64,000 nt of DNA from Haematobia irritans (GCF_050003625.1 NC_134397.1:153966691-154030690), one strand, 5' to 3'. Counted from the first letter of the stretch, positions 34,325 to 45,755 are shown. The notes: generated by a model not told the origin, from the letters alone. Made by a program: numbers and translations.

Positions 34325-36434
34325 TGACCAAAATGACCGATAAGATTAAAAACCGATGAGCTTACAACGTACCTTATTTGGGAGAAATATATAAAAAACA
34401 TTTCGACAGAAAGAATATGGGTGCATTTTTCGAAAAAATTTGACAAAATTTGTTTTTTTTTTAATTCTAATTTGTGAAGTTTACAACTTTTAATCTAAGG
34501 ATTATAGGTACACAATTTTTGTTTCAAAAATTTTTGGGGAATGCAATTAAGAAAAGAAATTTAGGATCCGCTCAAAAACTGAACATCTAGATTCAAAATA
34601 CTGACCCCACTTTGTCCAAATTTTGCAAAAAAAAAGTAAATTGTGTGGCTATTATCTTGCGAACTATAAAAAAAATCGCACATGCATGTGTAGTTTGTAG
34701 AGGTTTACAAGTTTTAACCAGCATTGAAATCGGTTCATAATTGCGGTGTTGACAGATGACCAGCTTTCAACGCCTACAGATCAATCCGTGGACCCACTAG
34801 GGAAACACAAATTTGCTAAATTTATGGGAAAATACATCGGCTTTCACACAACGATTATGTTGAAATCTTTATGCATTCAAAAGTTGCAGAATTATTTTCA
34901 AAAAAACAATTTGGAACCACTGTGCGACATTTAATTATTCAAAATTTAAATTGTCACTTTAAATGGCCAAATAACGTATTTCCTAAGGCTGGTCTAAAAG
35001 AAATTCATATAAAGTGAAAAAAAAAATTGATGGAGGATCCCGGCATGCTCTCAAAAAGAAATGTTTGTGCGACAACTTCCAATGTTTTTGGCTGGGAAGC
35101 TACGCCAATGCAAATCAACATTAGTCATTAGCGTAGCTATATAATTACCAACAAAATCGACTTTTATTTATTTGGAAACTATGTATCAATTTCATGATTT
35201 ATTTGTCTCCCATTAAATTGCTTATCCTTGAAAACTGCATACTATTGTAGGTATAAAAGAGTCGACTCTTTCGAACAATTTTCACATTGTTGATTTTGTC
35301 TGGCCCACTAGGATATGACATTGTAGTGGGATGTTTCTTTACCAAATACTCTCCACCTCCCAAACGTCCCACTGGTCTAGTCAATCAATGGTATGGCCGA
35401 TATCAGGTGGAATGATTAAATGGAATTGTGAAACGTGAGTGGTTTTCGATAGTTTGTTGTATCCTTGTATCCTTGTGACCGACGAACTGGCAGACCAACC
35501 AATAGTCTACTGGACCATCAACTATCAATGCTTGTTTATGGCATTGAATGAATGTTGTTTTAGATGATTCTACAACCAGTGTTGTTGTTATTGTTGTCGT
35601 TGTTGTTGCTGTTGTTTCAACTGCAGTTGATTTGAAAGTCAATTGGTACTTGAGACTGTTGCTACTGCCACTTTTCATAAAAATGTTTGTGTGGCATGAC
35701 TATTTCTTTGCTATTGACAGTTTACTAAACTTTATAGCTTTGACCAAACAACAATGTAAGTAAAAATTGTTGTGCAATCTGTTTATATGTCCCACACAAA
35801 AGGGTTTTTTTGTCGTCTTGTCAATATTGATTGGATTTTAGGAAAATACTCGTTCTCGTATAGGCATTTATCCAAAATGTCAAAGTAACCGGATTATGAC
35901 AGCAATTTGTAAGGTAATTGAAAGGGAATAGTTACAGGAAATAAAGGCGCTTAATTAAGATCTTACAACATAGAATCCAAGTTTTACAGCTATGCGTACA
36001 TTTTTTGTGCTTTAATAACAGCTCATTGTGGTGAAATTTTTGTTATTCACCTGGTTTTAATTTGCGTATAGAAAAAAAATCGAATAGTTGACATCGGCTT
36101 TCCCTATTAATTATCGATAGATCAAAAAGTTAATTTTTCAAAATTTCCAAATGCCGATTTTTTTTTTTGCTTTTCTCATCGCAATCTCCATTTCGGCTAA
36201 CTGAACTCTTTGTTTTTATAAAATATGTAATAATTTTCAACAGATATTTTTCATGGAAAAATTTGTTTATGGTCGTCACGTGTTGTGCGACAAATAGGTC
36301 TCAAGAGGGTAAAGAAATTAATCCTGATTATCAGTATATATGTGTGTCAGATATGGACCAATTTTTGTGGTGTTGCTAAAAAGACTGATATTGGCATCAC
36401 GTGCTGTATGTCAACTGAAACAAATCGAATTATT
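34325..36434. other. Mostly non-repetitive sequence; no recognised gene
   Basis: About 2.1 kb. It contains a family G-like right end near 35080 (GACAACTTCCAATGTTTTTG) and a GTTGTT run at 35580-35612. Several short open frames on both strands lack any known motif. Intron or intergenic DNA is the simplest reading. Confidence 0.4.
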
Positions 36435-37859
36435 TTTTATACCCTCCACCATAGGATGGGGGTATTTTAACTTTGTCATTCCGTTTGTAACACATCGAAA
36501 TATTGCTCTAAGACCCCATAAAGTATATATATTCTGGGTCGTGGTGAAATTCTGAGTCGATCTGAGCATGTCCGTCCGTCCGTCCGTCCGTCTGTTGAAA
36601 TCACGCTAACTTCCGAACGAAACAAGCTATCGACTTGCAACTTGGCACAAGTAGTTGTTATTGATGTAGGTCGGATGGTATTACAAATGGGCCATATCGG
36701 TCCACTTTTACGTATAGCCCCCATATAAACAGGCCCCACAATTTGGCTTGCGATTGCTCTAAGAGAAGCAAATTTTATCCGATCCGCCGGAAATTTGGTA
36801 CATGTTGTTAGTATATGATCTCTAACAACCATGCAAAAATTGGTCCATATCGGTCCACTTTTACGTATAGCCCCCATATAAACGGACCCCCAAATTTGGC
36901 TTGCGATTGCTCTAAGAGAAGCAAATTTCATCCGATCCGGCTGAAATTTGGTACATGGTGCAAGTATATGGTGTCTAACAACCATGCAAAAATTGGTCCA
37001 CATCGGTTCATAATTATATATAGCCCCCATATAAACCGATCCCCCTATTTGGCTTGCGGAGCCTCTAAGAGAAGCAAATTTCATCCGATCCGGCTGAAAT
37101 TTGGGACATGGTGTTGGTATATGTTCTCTAATGACCATGCAGAAATTGGTCCACATCGGCCCATAATTATATATAGCCCCCATATAAACCGATCCTCAGA
37201 TTTGACCTCCTTAGCCTCTTAGAGGAGCAAAAGTCATCCGATCCGATTGAAATTTGGTACGTGGTGTTAGTATATTGTCCCTAACAATCATGCCAAAATT
37301 GGTCCATATCGGTCCATAATTATATATAGCCCCCATATAAGCCGATCCCCAGATTTGACCTCCGGAGCGTCTTAGAGGAGCAAAATGCATCCGATCCGGT
37401 TGAAATTTGATACGTGGTGTTAGTATATAATCTCTAACAACCATGCAAAAATTGGTCCATATCGGTCCATAATTATATATAGCCCCCATATAAATCAATC
37501 CCCAGAATTGTCCTCCGGAGCCTCTTGGAGGAGCAAAATTCATCCGATTTGGTTGAAATTTGGAACATGGTGTTAGAATGTGGTCTCTAACAAACACGCA
37601 AGAATTGGTCCATATCGGTCCATAATTATATATAGCCCCCATATAAACCTTTCCCCAGATTTGATCTCCGGAGCCACTTGGGGCAGCAAAATTCATCCGA
37701 TCCGGTTGAAATTTGCAACGTGGTGTTAGTAAAAGGCCGCTAATAACCATGCCAAAATTGGTCCATATCAGTCTATAGTTATATATAGCCGATCCCCAAC
37801 CACACACAAATTGGTCCATATCGGTTCATAATCATGGTTGCCAATCGAGCCAAAAATAA

Positions 37860-38270
37860 TCTACCAACATTGTATTTTTATAGAAAACATTGTCAAAATG
37901 TTATTTCTATAGAAAATTTTGTCAAAATTTTGTTTCGATAGAAAATTTTTTCTAAATTTTATTTCTATAGAAAATTTTTTCCAAATTTTATTTTTATAGA
38001 AAATTTGGTCAAAATTTTATTTCTATAGAAAATTTTGTCAAAATTTTATTTCTGTCGTTTTTTTATTTCAGCTTAAAAGGTTTTAAGCTGAAATAAAAAA
38101 AACGACAACAATGCTTAAAGAACAAAACCAACAATAACAAAACAAAACAAATGGAAAATTTTATTTCTATAGAAAATTTTTTCCAAATTTTATTTCTATA
38201 GAAAATTTTTTCCAAATTTTACTTCTATAGAAAATGTTGTCAAAATTTTATTTCTATAGAAACTTTAAGC
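37860..38270. repeat. 29-bp minisatellite segment inside A copy 4
   Basis: TTTCTATAGAAAATTTTTTC and TTGTC variants on both sides of the palindrome at 38054-38106. Confidence 0.85.
38054..38106. mobile_element. Collapsed family F palindrome
   Basis: Two arms of 25 and 26 bases with a 2-base spacer. The left arm reads GTCG, a T run, ATTTCAGCTTAAAA. The right arm is its complement with one extra A. These are the inverted termini of family F with the entire interior missing. Confidence 0.8.
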
Positions 38271-38705
38271 TTAATTATATACGTATTTAATCGGCCTTTC
38301 TAGTTTAATATATACCACGTATGGAGTATGTGGTATATATTACGGTGTTAGGAAGTTTTAAGATACCTTGCCATCGGCAAGTGTTACCGCAACCCAAGTA
38401 ATTCGGTTGTGGATGAATGTCTTCAGTAGAAGTTTCTACGCAATCCATGGTGAAAGGTACATAAGCTTCGGCCTGGCCGAACTTACGGCCGTATATACTT
38501 GTTTTTTTTTTTTTTCAATTTGACAAGAACATTATCTAAAATAAACCTACATTTTCTTTCATGCAGAGTTTACTTTTTTGGGTGTAGGCTCTACAAATTT
38601 GAAATTTCAATACAGATCCCATTTATCGAATTTTCGTTCTCTTTTTGCGATAAATACACAAAGGTGTTCGTGTACATATAAATGCCAGTTTAAAAATACA
38701 AAATA

Positions 38706-39928
38706 CGAGGGCAGTTCGGAAACTTCTTAGCCTAGCACAAAAAGCGCGGTATAAACAGAAAAAAGTTAAGTGTTTTTCAAATTTCCATCTCAGTTATGAA
38801 CGCATGTTAAATTTTGTTTCGATCTGGCAACTCCTTCATATAGAAACAGATGTTCAAAAAACACGAATCCGCAATTTTTTTACAATGGAAAAATTAGAAA
38901 TGCGTGCTGTCATTAAATATTTACATAAAAAAGGTTTATCGGGACAAGAAATTCATAATGATATGGTGAATGTGTTAGGTGAAAGAGCTCCTTTATATGC
39001 AACAGTAAAAAAGGGGGTCGTACAAGCATTGAAGATGACCACGTAGTGGACGTCCAAAAACAGCAACAACAACATAAATTGTAGCCATAGGGCATGATAT
39101 GGTATTAAATGATCGACGAATAAAAGTGCGTGAAATTGCTAATATCATGGGCATCTCAAATGATCGAGTCCATTTAATTTTGCATGAAGAACTACAGATG
39201 AAAAAGCTTTCTGCAAGATGGATGCCGCATTTGTTAACAGGCGATCAAAAACGTATTAGAATGAACATTTATCAAGCTTGTTTGGATCGTTTTAAGCGAA
39301 ATAAAATGGATTTTAAGCGTCGTTTCATAACTGCTGACGAGACATGGATCAACCACTATACTCCAGAGACAAAAGAACAATCCAAACAATGGACTGAAGC
39401 TGGATGAAGTGCAACGTTTTTTTGGGACTTCAAAGGTATTTTATTGATTGACTATTTGCATTGACAATAAATTCAGAGTACTATTGCAACCTTTTGAATC
39501 AACTAAATGTACAAATTCGAGAAAAACGTACTGGCTTACAACACAAAAAAAAAAAATTTCATCAAGACAACACCCCAGCGCGCAAGAGTGTTTTAACAAT
39601 GGCTAAAATCAACGAATTAAAGTACGAGTTGCTTGACCACCCACCTTATTCTCCTGATTTAGCTCCCAGTGACTTTTACTTGTTCCCAAATCTAAAATAA
39701 TTCCTTGCTGGCAAGTGTTTTACCTCAAATGAAGATGCAATTACAGTTGTAAACCACTATTTTGAAGACCTTGAGGAAAACTATTTTAGTCAAGGGATAG
39801 AATTGCTAGAAAAGCGTAAAACTAAGTGTATTGAAGTTTCAGGAGATTATATTGGAAAATAAAAATATTTTTTAAAAACTAACTATTCTCTTTCATTGAT
39901 AGGCTAAGAAGTTTCCGAACCGCCCTCG
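38706..39928 (+). mobile_element. Mariner-family transposon, second lineage
   Basis: Inverted repeats of about 28 bp, CGAGGGCAGTTCGGAAACTT at the left and its complement at the right with one mismatch, flanked by TA (38704-38705 and 39929-39930). 1223 bp long. The ends are unlike the irritans copies, so this is a different mariner lineage. I do not assign a subfamily. Confidence 0.9.
38885..39862 (+). pseudogene. Decayed D,D34D mariner transposase, second lineage
   Basis: The start ATG at 38885 opens MEKLEMRAVIKYLHKKGLSG, the N-terminal DNA-binding region. Frameshifts fall at about 39000-39060 and 39420-39460. In-frame stops are at 39405-39407 (GGA TGA AGT) and at 39698-39700 (AAA TAA TTC, where the family continues FLAGKCF). 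Catalytic signatures are still readable: ITADET, HQDNTPARKS and SPDLAPSDFY, with 34 residues between the second and third aspartates. The C-terminus runs to TAA at 39860-39862. With at least four disabling changes this copy is dead. Confidence 0.88.
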
Positions 39929-40934
39929 TATAGTAGATGTTTCAAATAAGGAATTATTTTCTTCATTTCAAAAATGTTTAATCAAAAACAAGTAACTAAG
40001 TATTAGTTTTGTTTAAAGCTCTTGTATTTTTAATCCAAAGATTCAATATCTCCGTCAATTTAAAGGTGATCTTTTTATACCCTAAACCACATAGTGGTCA
40101 GGGTATAATAAGTTTGATCGGCCAAAAAATGTGCCTACCAGAAATATTGATTTTAGACCCCATAAAATATATACCGATCGACTCAGAATCACCTCCTGAG
40201 TCGATCTAGCGCTTGGTGTCCGTCCGTCCGTCTGTCCATGTATTTGTTGTTCACAGGATTCCGGTCGCAATTATTAACCGATTTTGATTAAATTTGGTAC
40301 AGGGAGTTTTTTGGGCACAAGGACGAACGCTATTGAATTTGGAAGAAATCAAATCAAATTTAGATATAGCTCCCATATATATATATGTATCGCCCGATTT
40401 CCACAAATGGGGTCACGTTGCGCGTTTTTTCAAACGGATCGTCACCAAATTTGGCAAAAGGTAATCTTTTCCGTCGCCGTTCAAGCCTGCAAAATTTCAT
40501 CCAAATCGGTTCAGATTTAAATATAGCTCTCATATATATGTATCGCCCGATTTTCCCAAATTTGGCCACAAAACCTTTATTTATCAACCGATCTTACTCA
40601 AAGTTGGCTAAATATAATCTTCTATAGCACTAACTATATGTGCAAAAAATCATCGAAATCGGTTCAGATTTAGCTATAGCTCCCATATATATGTACCGCC
40701 CGATTTTTCTAAATTTGGCCATAAAACCCTTATTTATCAACCGATCTTACCCAAATTTGGTTAAATGTAGTCTTCTATAGCACTAACTATATGTGCAAAA
40801 AATCGTCGAAATCGGTTCAGATTTAGATATAGCTTCCATATATATGCATCGCTCGATTTTCCCAAATTTGGCCATAGTACTCTTATTTATTTATTTATTT
40901 ATTTATTCAGTCTATGGAATACATTCCTTACAGA

Positions 40935-43763
40935 CTACCAATTCTTAAAATAAATTAAGTCTAAAATAGAATTAAAACTATTTAGGGAAATTGAAAAATC
41001 TAAATCAAAGTTATTATTTAAATTATTAAATTCTTTAAGAGATCTTAAAATTGGTTCCGAAGATCCATAGTTTGTTCTATGAGCAGGAATTGCAAAATAA
41101 TCATGCTTTCGCAAACAATGTATTGGTACATTAAAACCAATCAACTCTAAAAGAGACGGACAATCTATAAATCCATTAATTATTTTATAAATAAACAAAA
41201 CTGAAAACTTTAATCTACGCGATTGAAGAGAATCCAAATGAATTAGCCTACACCTAGCTTCATATGAAGGCAAAGGATCAGTAAAAGGCACCGACAATAA
41301 TGCAAACTTTATAAACTTTTTCTGCAATTTTTCAATTCGATCGCAATGGACAGTATATATAGGATTCCAAACAATAGCGGCATATTCCAGCCTAGATCTC
41401 ACAAAGCTAGTGTATAGTATTTTTCTTGTATATGGATCTACGAATTCCTTAGAATTCCGTTTAACAAATGCCAACATCGAATAAGCCTTTGGCATTATAT
41501 AATCTATATGCAATTTGAAGGAAAATTTAGCATCAAAAACTACCCCCAAATCACGAACATGATCAACCTTTAGCAGCTCCTGATTATTTATAAAATACGA
41601 AGAATTCAGGTCATTAATTCTTCTCGAGTAGGATAGATATACGCATTTAGACACATTCAAAGGCAATAAATTCAATTCACACCACGAGAATAATCTATCC
41701 AAATCAGATTGTAGCAAGAATACATCAGATAAGGACTTAATATTTGCAAATATCTTAATGTCATCTGCATAAATCAAACAGTTAGCAAAATGGCAACAAA
41801 ATATAACATCATTAAGGAATAATATAAATAACAAAGGACCAAGAATACTACCTTGGGGAACTCCAGACGTAGCAATATAGGGTTCCGATATTGAAGCATC
41901 CACATAAACAAAACATTTTCTCATATTTAAATATGACCGTAACCACTGCAGTAAACTCGAGTGGAAACCAATTTTGTAAAGCTTTGCAAGCAAAATATTA
42001 TGTGAAACTTTATCAAAAGCTTTGCAGAAATCCAAGTATATAGTGTCAACTTGGTTCCCCTTTTCTAGACTATTTAAACAGAAATTAGTAAATACTAATA
42101 AATTTGAAACTGCCGAGCGATTCTTTACAAACCCATGTTGAACATCTGAGATATGATGCCGTACTGTCGAAACTATTCTTTCATAAACTAAATGTTCTAA
42201 GATTTTAGATATATTAGACAATTTGGAAATTGGCCTATAATTACGAATATCCCCCTTCAAACCAGACTTGAAGACAGGCGTAACAGACGCAGTTTTCCAA
42301 TTATCTAAAAATAAACCATTTCTTAAAGATAAATTAAAAATATATTGTAGAGGTCCAGAAATAGATGAGGCACATTTCTTCAAAAATAAAGAAGAAAGGC
42401 CATCCATATCTGACCTCACCGAATCATTAAGATTTAACAATGAATTCCCAACATCATCCAGTGAGAACTGGATCAAACCCATATCTAGAACAGAGCTAAC
42501 ATTTTCTAAGATTCTAGAATCCAACTCATTTAAATCGAATTTCTGAAAATTAGAACTAAAAAATTTAGCAAATAAATTTGCCTGAGATTGCGATGAATCT
42601 GCAAACACTTCATCCATATGCATTGAAGAAGGAAAATCACTATGTCCTTTCTTACATTTAATAAATTGCCAGAACGATTTTGGATTACTTTTTATTTTGC
42701 CTTCATAATCAGAGATGTATTGTTTATAAAGAAACTTATTTAAGAATAAAAATTCCCGTGAATAGTGTTCATGAAGCCTTTTACTTTCAGCAGAATTAGT
42801 GGATTTATGGATTTTATGGAATTTATTTCTTAGATTTTTTAGCTTTTTCAAACCATTTGTATACCATGGAAGTTTATGATTACAACGCTTAAGCCGCGGT
42901 ATATGCAAATTAATGATATCCTTCAATTTCCCAAGAAATAAAGTATAGCAACTTGAAACACACTTATCTCTAAACAAATGAAACCAATCAATTACATTAA
43001 TAATTTCATTAATTAAATCAAAATTAGCAATAGAATAATTAAAAATATCATCAATTTGACAAGTAGTATTAGGAAAACAGTAAAATTCAATTTTGAGAGA
43101 CATAGGTACATGATGTCTATCAGAAGAACTGATTGGATGAGCACACTGCTCTACAAGAAATTTTACGTTTTGAGTTATAAAAGCCAGATCCAAAAGTTTA
43201 CCACGAGCATTAAATAGCGGATTAATTTGATAAAGATCCAAAGCATACATGTTATCAATAAAACTTATTTCAATAGTAGAATTTACATTATTTGGATAAA
43301 AAATATTTGAATTTATGGAATTAGACCAATCTAAATTACATAAATTGAAATCACCTAAAATTAAAGAGCCAGCTGAATCATTATCAGGGACCAGGCTAGT
43401 GATATTAAAAATATGAGCATCATATAAAGTTTGATGAGAACCAGGTGGTATATATGATACAATAATAAATAATACCGATTTAGAACCAATTAGTTTAATA
43501 CAAAGTTGATCAAGTAATGAATCATTATTTACCAAAGGAACTTCAGCAGAAATTAAAACTTTTCTTACTGCAATTAATACACCACCACCTCGAGAGTGAC
43601 CAGTCTTAACAGGGTCACGATCTTTACGGTATATATTGTAGATATTCATATCGAAAAATTCACTATTCAGAAAATCCGGGTTGAGCCATGTCTCAGTTAA
43701 AACAATAACATCGAACTCTGATTGAGACGTTTCCATAAACAGTTCATCGCATTTCGTTCTCAT
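40935..43763 (-). CDS. LINE ORF2: endonuclease and reverse transcriptase
   Basis: 942 residues from the first ATG. The enzyme nicks target DNA and copies LINE RNA at the nick. Endonuclease signatures: E24 in LTETW, GDFN at 137-140, SDRHH at 214-218. Reverse transcriptase: IYLDFCKAFD near 575-584, GVPQGS at 634-639, YADD at 665-668. A C-terminal domain follows. The frame is open upstream of this ATG and reads VYYQNIGG just before it. That is the expected start of the endonuclease fold, so the real product probably begins further upstream and overlaps the end of ORF1. How it is initiated is unclear because no ATG is present there. No stop or frameshift interrupts it. Jockey superfamily is certain from motifs. 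CR1-like is inferred from the PHD finger in ORF1 and the non-poly(A) tail. Confidence 0.9.
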   Translation of the reverse strand: MRTKCDELFMETSQSEFDVIVLTETWLNPDFLNSEFFDMNIYNIYRKDRDPVKTGHSRGGGVLIAVRKVLISAEVPLVNNDSLLDQLCIKLIGSKSVLFIIVSYIPPGSHQTLYDAHIFNITSLVPDNDSAGSLILGDFNLCNLDWSNSINSNIFYPNNVNSTIEISFIDNMYALDLYQINPLFNARGKLLDLAFITQNVKFLVEQCAHPISSSDRHHVPMSLKIEFYCFPNTTCQIDDIFNYSIANFDLINEIINVIDWFHLFRDKCVSSCYTLFLGKLKDIINLHIPRLKRCNHKLPWYTNGLKKLKNLRNKFHKIHKSTNSAESKRLHEHYSREFLFLNKFLYKQYISDYEGKIKSNPKSFWQFIKCKKGHSDFPSSMHMDEVFADSSQSQANLFAKFFSSNFQKFDLNELDSRILENVSSVLDMGLIQFSLDDVGNSLLNLNDSVRSDMDGLSSLFLKKCASSISGPLQYIFNLSLRNGLFLDNWKTASVTPVFKSGLKGDIRNYRPISKLSNISKILEHLVYERIVSTVRHHISDVQHGFVKNRSAVSNLLVFTNFCLNSLEKGNQVDTIYLDFCKAFDKVSHNILLAKLYKIGFHSSLLQWLRSYLNMRKCFVYVDASISEPYIATSGVPQGSILGPLLFILFLNDVIFCCHFANCLIYADDIKIFANIKSLSDVFLLQSDLDRLFSWCELNLLPLNVSKCVYLSYSRRINDLNSSYFINNQELLKVDHVRDLGVVFDAKFSFKLHIDYIMPKAYSMLAFVKRNSKEFVDPYTRKILYTSFVRSRLEYAAIVWNPIYTVHCDRIEKLQKKFIKFALLSVPFTDPLPSYEARCRLIHLDSLQSRRLKFSVLFIYKIINGFIDCPSLLELIGFNVPIHCLRKHDYFAIPAHRTNYGSSEPILRSLKEFNNLNNNFDLDFSISLNSFNSILDLIYFKNW

Positions 43764-43813
43764 TCCACCAATATTTTGATAGTAAACACGGAGCAGGGAA
43801 AATTCTACTGGTT

Positions 43814-44896
43814 TTATGCTCCCGGTATATCCGTCCGAGTGTTTTGAAAATTCACAAAAGGACGAATTTGCACATTAGCAGGCCATAGCGATGGTGTAAA
43901 TACTGCATTATAAAATCCAGGCGAAATACCCACTTTAAAATTTATGCTCCTTAATTCATTCAGATTAGCATCCTTTTTGACTAATTTATAGCAAGTAAAG
44001 TTTTTGGCATCAATCTTAAGATGTTTTGCTAAGTAGTTTATAATCTCTTGTTCAGTAACTGTAGGACGGAACGAAGAGATATGAACCCATTTCTTTCTAA
44101 CAACAACTTCCAGTTCTTCATTATCATTTTGCCCAATAACAGCCTTTTTACGATTTTTTCTTGGCTGTACAGTATTCCACTGTAAATTGTTTGCTGGTAT
44201 GTTATTATTAACACCACCAACAGTTTCCAAAGCAGCAGTATCTATGTTAGCAGCAGTATCTATGTTAGCAGCAGTATCTATGTTAGCAACGGTATCTATG
44301 TTAGCAGCACTATCTATGTTCACAACATGCAACTCTTCAATAGTAACAGCATCCATTCTCTTATTAGAACCAACAACAGGCATAGTGATATTAGCAGACT
44401 CAATAGGCTTAACAGGTACACACAAGCTATTCTCATCAATTGGGAGAGCATTAGAGAGAGAATCCAATGATAACGCAGATAATGTATTTGGCACAACTGA
44501 TGTAGATGACAAACCAGTATTAGAACAAGAAGCAGCATTGTATGAAATATTTGCAGTTGTGTTAGATCGATCAATAAACACAGTAAGCATACTCTTAAGC
44601 TCTTTTATTTCTCCAGAAAGTAGAGAGATAGAGGCAACCAAATCACTGGATACGAGCAAGCATTCATTGCAATTGTAAACACAATTTTTCGTTTTTTTAA
44701 CAGTTTCTAATGTACTTTGTTCATTAACTCCAGAACAAAAGTAATGAAATTTAGCTTTGCAGATGTTACATCTCACATATTTTAAAGATTGCAGAGATTT
44801 AAAGCATTTAACACAGATATTATTCGTGGACACAGAAGCCATTAAAAAACGTCTAATCACGATGAATGACAAAAGAGAATGATATTTATTAACCAA
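43814..44896 (-). CDS. LINE ORF1: PHD-like zinc finger and RNA-binding-type protein
   Basis: 360 residues. The likely start is either the first methionine or methionine 19 (44842), which directly precedes the zinc finger. Cysteines and a histidine in CVKCFKSLQ, CNICKAKFHYFC and CNECL form a PHD-like pattern near residues 27-80, known from CR1-type LINE ORF1 proteins. The middle holds five ANIDTA-type repeats (about residues 193-222). The C-terminal 100 residues (KKWVHISSFRPTVTEQEIIN onward) resemble an RRM-like fold. The protein would bind LINE RNA as a nucleic-acid chaperone. It ends at TAA 43814-43816, just before the ORF2 region in another frame. Intact frame. Confidence 0.82.
   Translation of the reverse strand: MVNKYHSLLSFIVIRRFLMASVSTNNICVKCFKSLQSLKYVRCNICKAKFHYFCSGVNEQSTLETVKKTKNCVYNCNECLLVSSDLVASISLLSGEIKELKSMLTVFIDRSNTTANISYNAASCSNTGLSSTSVVPNTLSALSLDSLSNALPIDENSLCVPVKPIESANITMPVVGSNKRMDAVTIEELHVVNIDSAANIDTVANIDTAANIDTAANIDTAALETVGGVNNNIPANNLQWNTVQPRKNRKKAVIGQNDNEELEVVVRKKWVHISSFRPTVTEQEIINYLAKHLKIDAKNFTCYKLVKKDANLNELRSINFKVGISPGFYNAVFTPSLWPANVQIRPFVNFQNTRTDIPGA
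44232..44325. repeat. 18-bp tandem repeat inside LINE ORF1
   Basis: TATCTATGTTAGCAGCAG units, with TATCTATG recurring every 18 bases for five copies. In frame on the minus strand, it encodes alternating ANIDTA/ANIDTV. Repeat length keeps the frame open. Confidence 0.9.
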
Positions 44897-45269
44897 TGTT
44901 ACTCAAATTTCAAATTTTTATGTACTAGCCGATCGTACTTATACGTACTTGTAGCTTACATAAGAATATTGCTCTATTTTTACAAATTTGTATTTATTAC
45001 CCACACTAATTTAACGATTTTCTCTTTTTTAATAATGGGCTCAATATTAGTGGCATACTAACTCCGTAGGTGCAATATCAACACAGCCAGTCTTGCTAGA
45101 AGTATGGGAAATTCCTTATATGTAGGGTTTTCTAATATTTAGCGTCTTGTAGGGACGTAGGGCCACAATGTAGGACATTTTCACTCAACACAATTTGTAA
45201 TAAATTTTACATTTTGGTGGCTCTAGAGGAGGAAATTAGAAGCCGACAAGGCTTGATCTTTAACAATGT

Positions 45270-45490
45270 GTGGTAAACTTTATTCCTGTAGAAAATTTTG
45301 TCAAAATTGTATTTCTATAGAATTTTTTTCAAAATATTATTTCTATAAGAAATTTTCTCAAAATTTTATTTCTGTGGAATTTTTTCTCAAAATTTTATTT
45401 CTATAGAATTTATTGTCAAAATTTTATTTCTATAGAAAAATTTCTCACAAAAATTTGTTTATAGAAACTTTTTCCAAAATTTTATTTTTA
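45270..45490. repeat. Short 29-bp minisatellite array
   Basis: About seven degenerate units, then the array-edge module E. Confidence 0.8.
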
Positions 45491-45499
45491 TAGAGATGT

Positions 45500-45755
45500 A
45501 ACAAAAAAGATTACTAATTTGGGTAGAATTCTACCAACTGTGGCAACCGTGGTGGTAATACAAATTTATATTCTATGTTATATACGTTGCATATTCATGT
45601 TTTAGGATAATAAAGTACTTAGAACCATTTTTGTTTTGTAAAATTTTTTAAATTTAACGAAAAATATAGTAGGGAAACTTGTTTGGGAATGTATGGGAAA
45701 GTAGGGAACTTTTTTGTCCTTGTAGGGTAAACCGAACATTTTCCCTGGCAACATT
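45500..45755. repeat. Array-edge module E, copy 2
   Basis: Matches 30330-30600: TTCTACCAACTGTGGCAACC, GTGGTGGTAATAC, TTATATACGTTGCATATTCA, AAGTAGGGAACTTTTTTGTC and TTTTCCCTGGCAA. Confidence 0.75.

Larger units (their letters stand above)
36435..38505 (+). mobile_element. A-type DINE-1/mini-me element, copy 4 (complete)
   Basis: Shows the whole A plan in one piece. Head: TTTTTTATACCCTCCACCAT. Then AAGTATATATATTCTGGGTC, GTCCGTCCGTCCGTCCGTCT at 36571-36590, 153-bp monomers from about 36660 to 37790, and the junction GGTTGCCAATCGAGCC. A 29-bp array (37860-38270) follows, containing a family F palindrome, then the tail CCATGGTGAAAGGTACATAA, a TTCGGCC T GGCCGAA hairpin, and CGGCCGTATATACTTG with a T run. 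It has no ORF of its own. This copy is the best reference for the subfamily in the window. Confidence 0.88.
40883..44920 (-). mobile_element. Two-ORF LINE of the Jockey/CR1 superfamily
   Basis: Minus-strand element with ORF1 (PHD-like finger) and ORF2 (endonuclease and reverse transcriptase). Its 3' end is a (TAAA)n-type tail, seen as TTTA repeats at 40883-40907. The insertion splits a D monomer. The 5' border is not resolved. I place it shortly upstream of ORF1, but it could extend to about 45270, and I found no clear target duplication. Confidence 0.8.
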
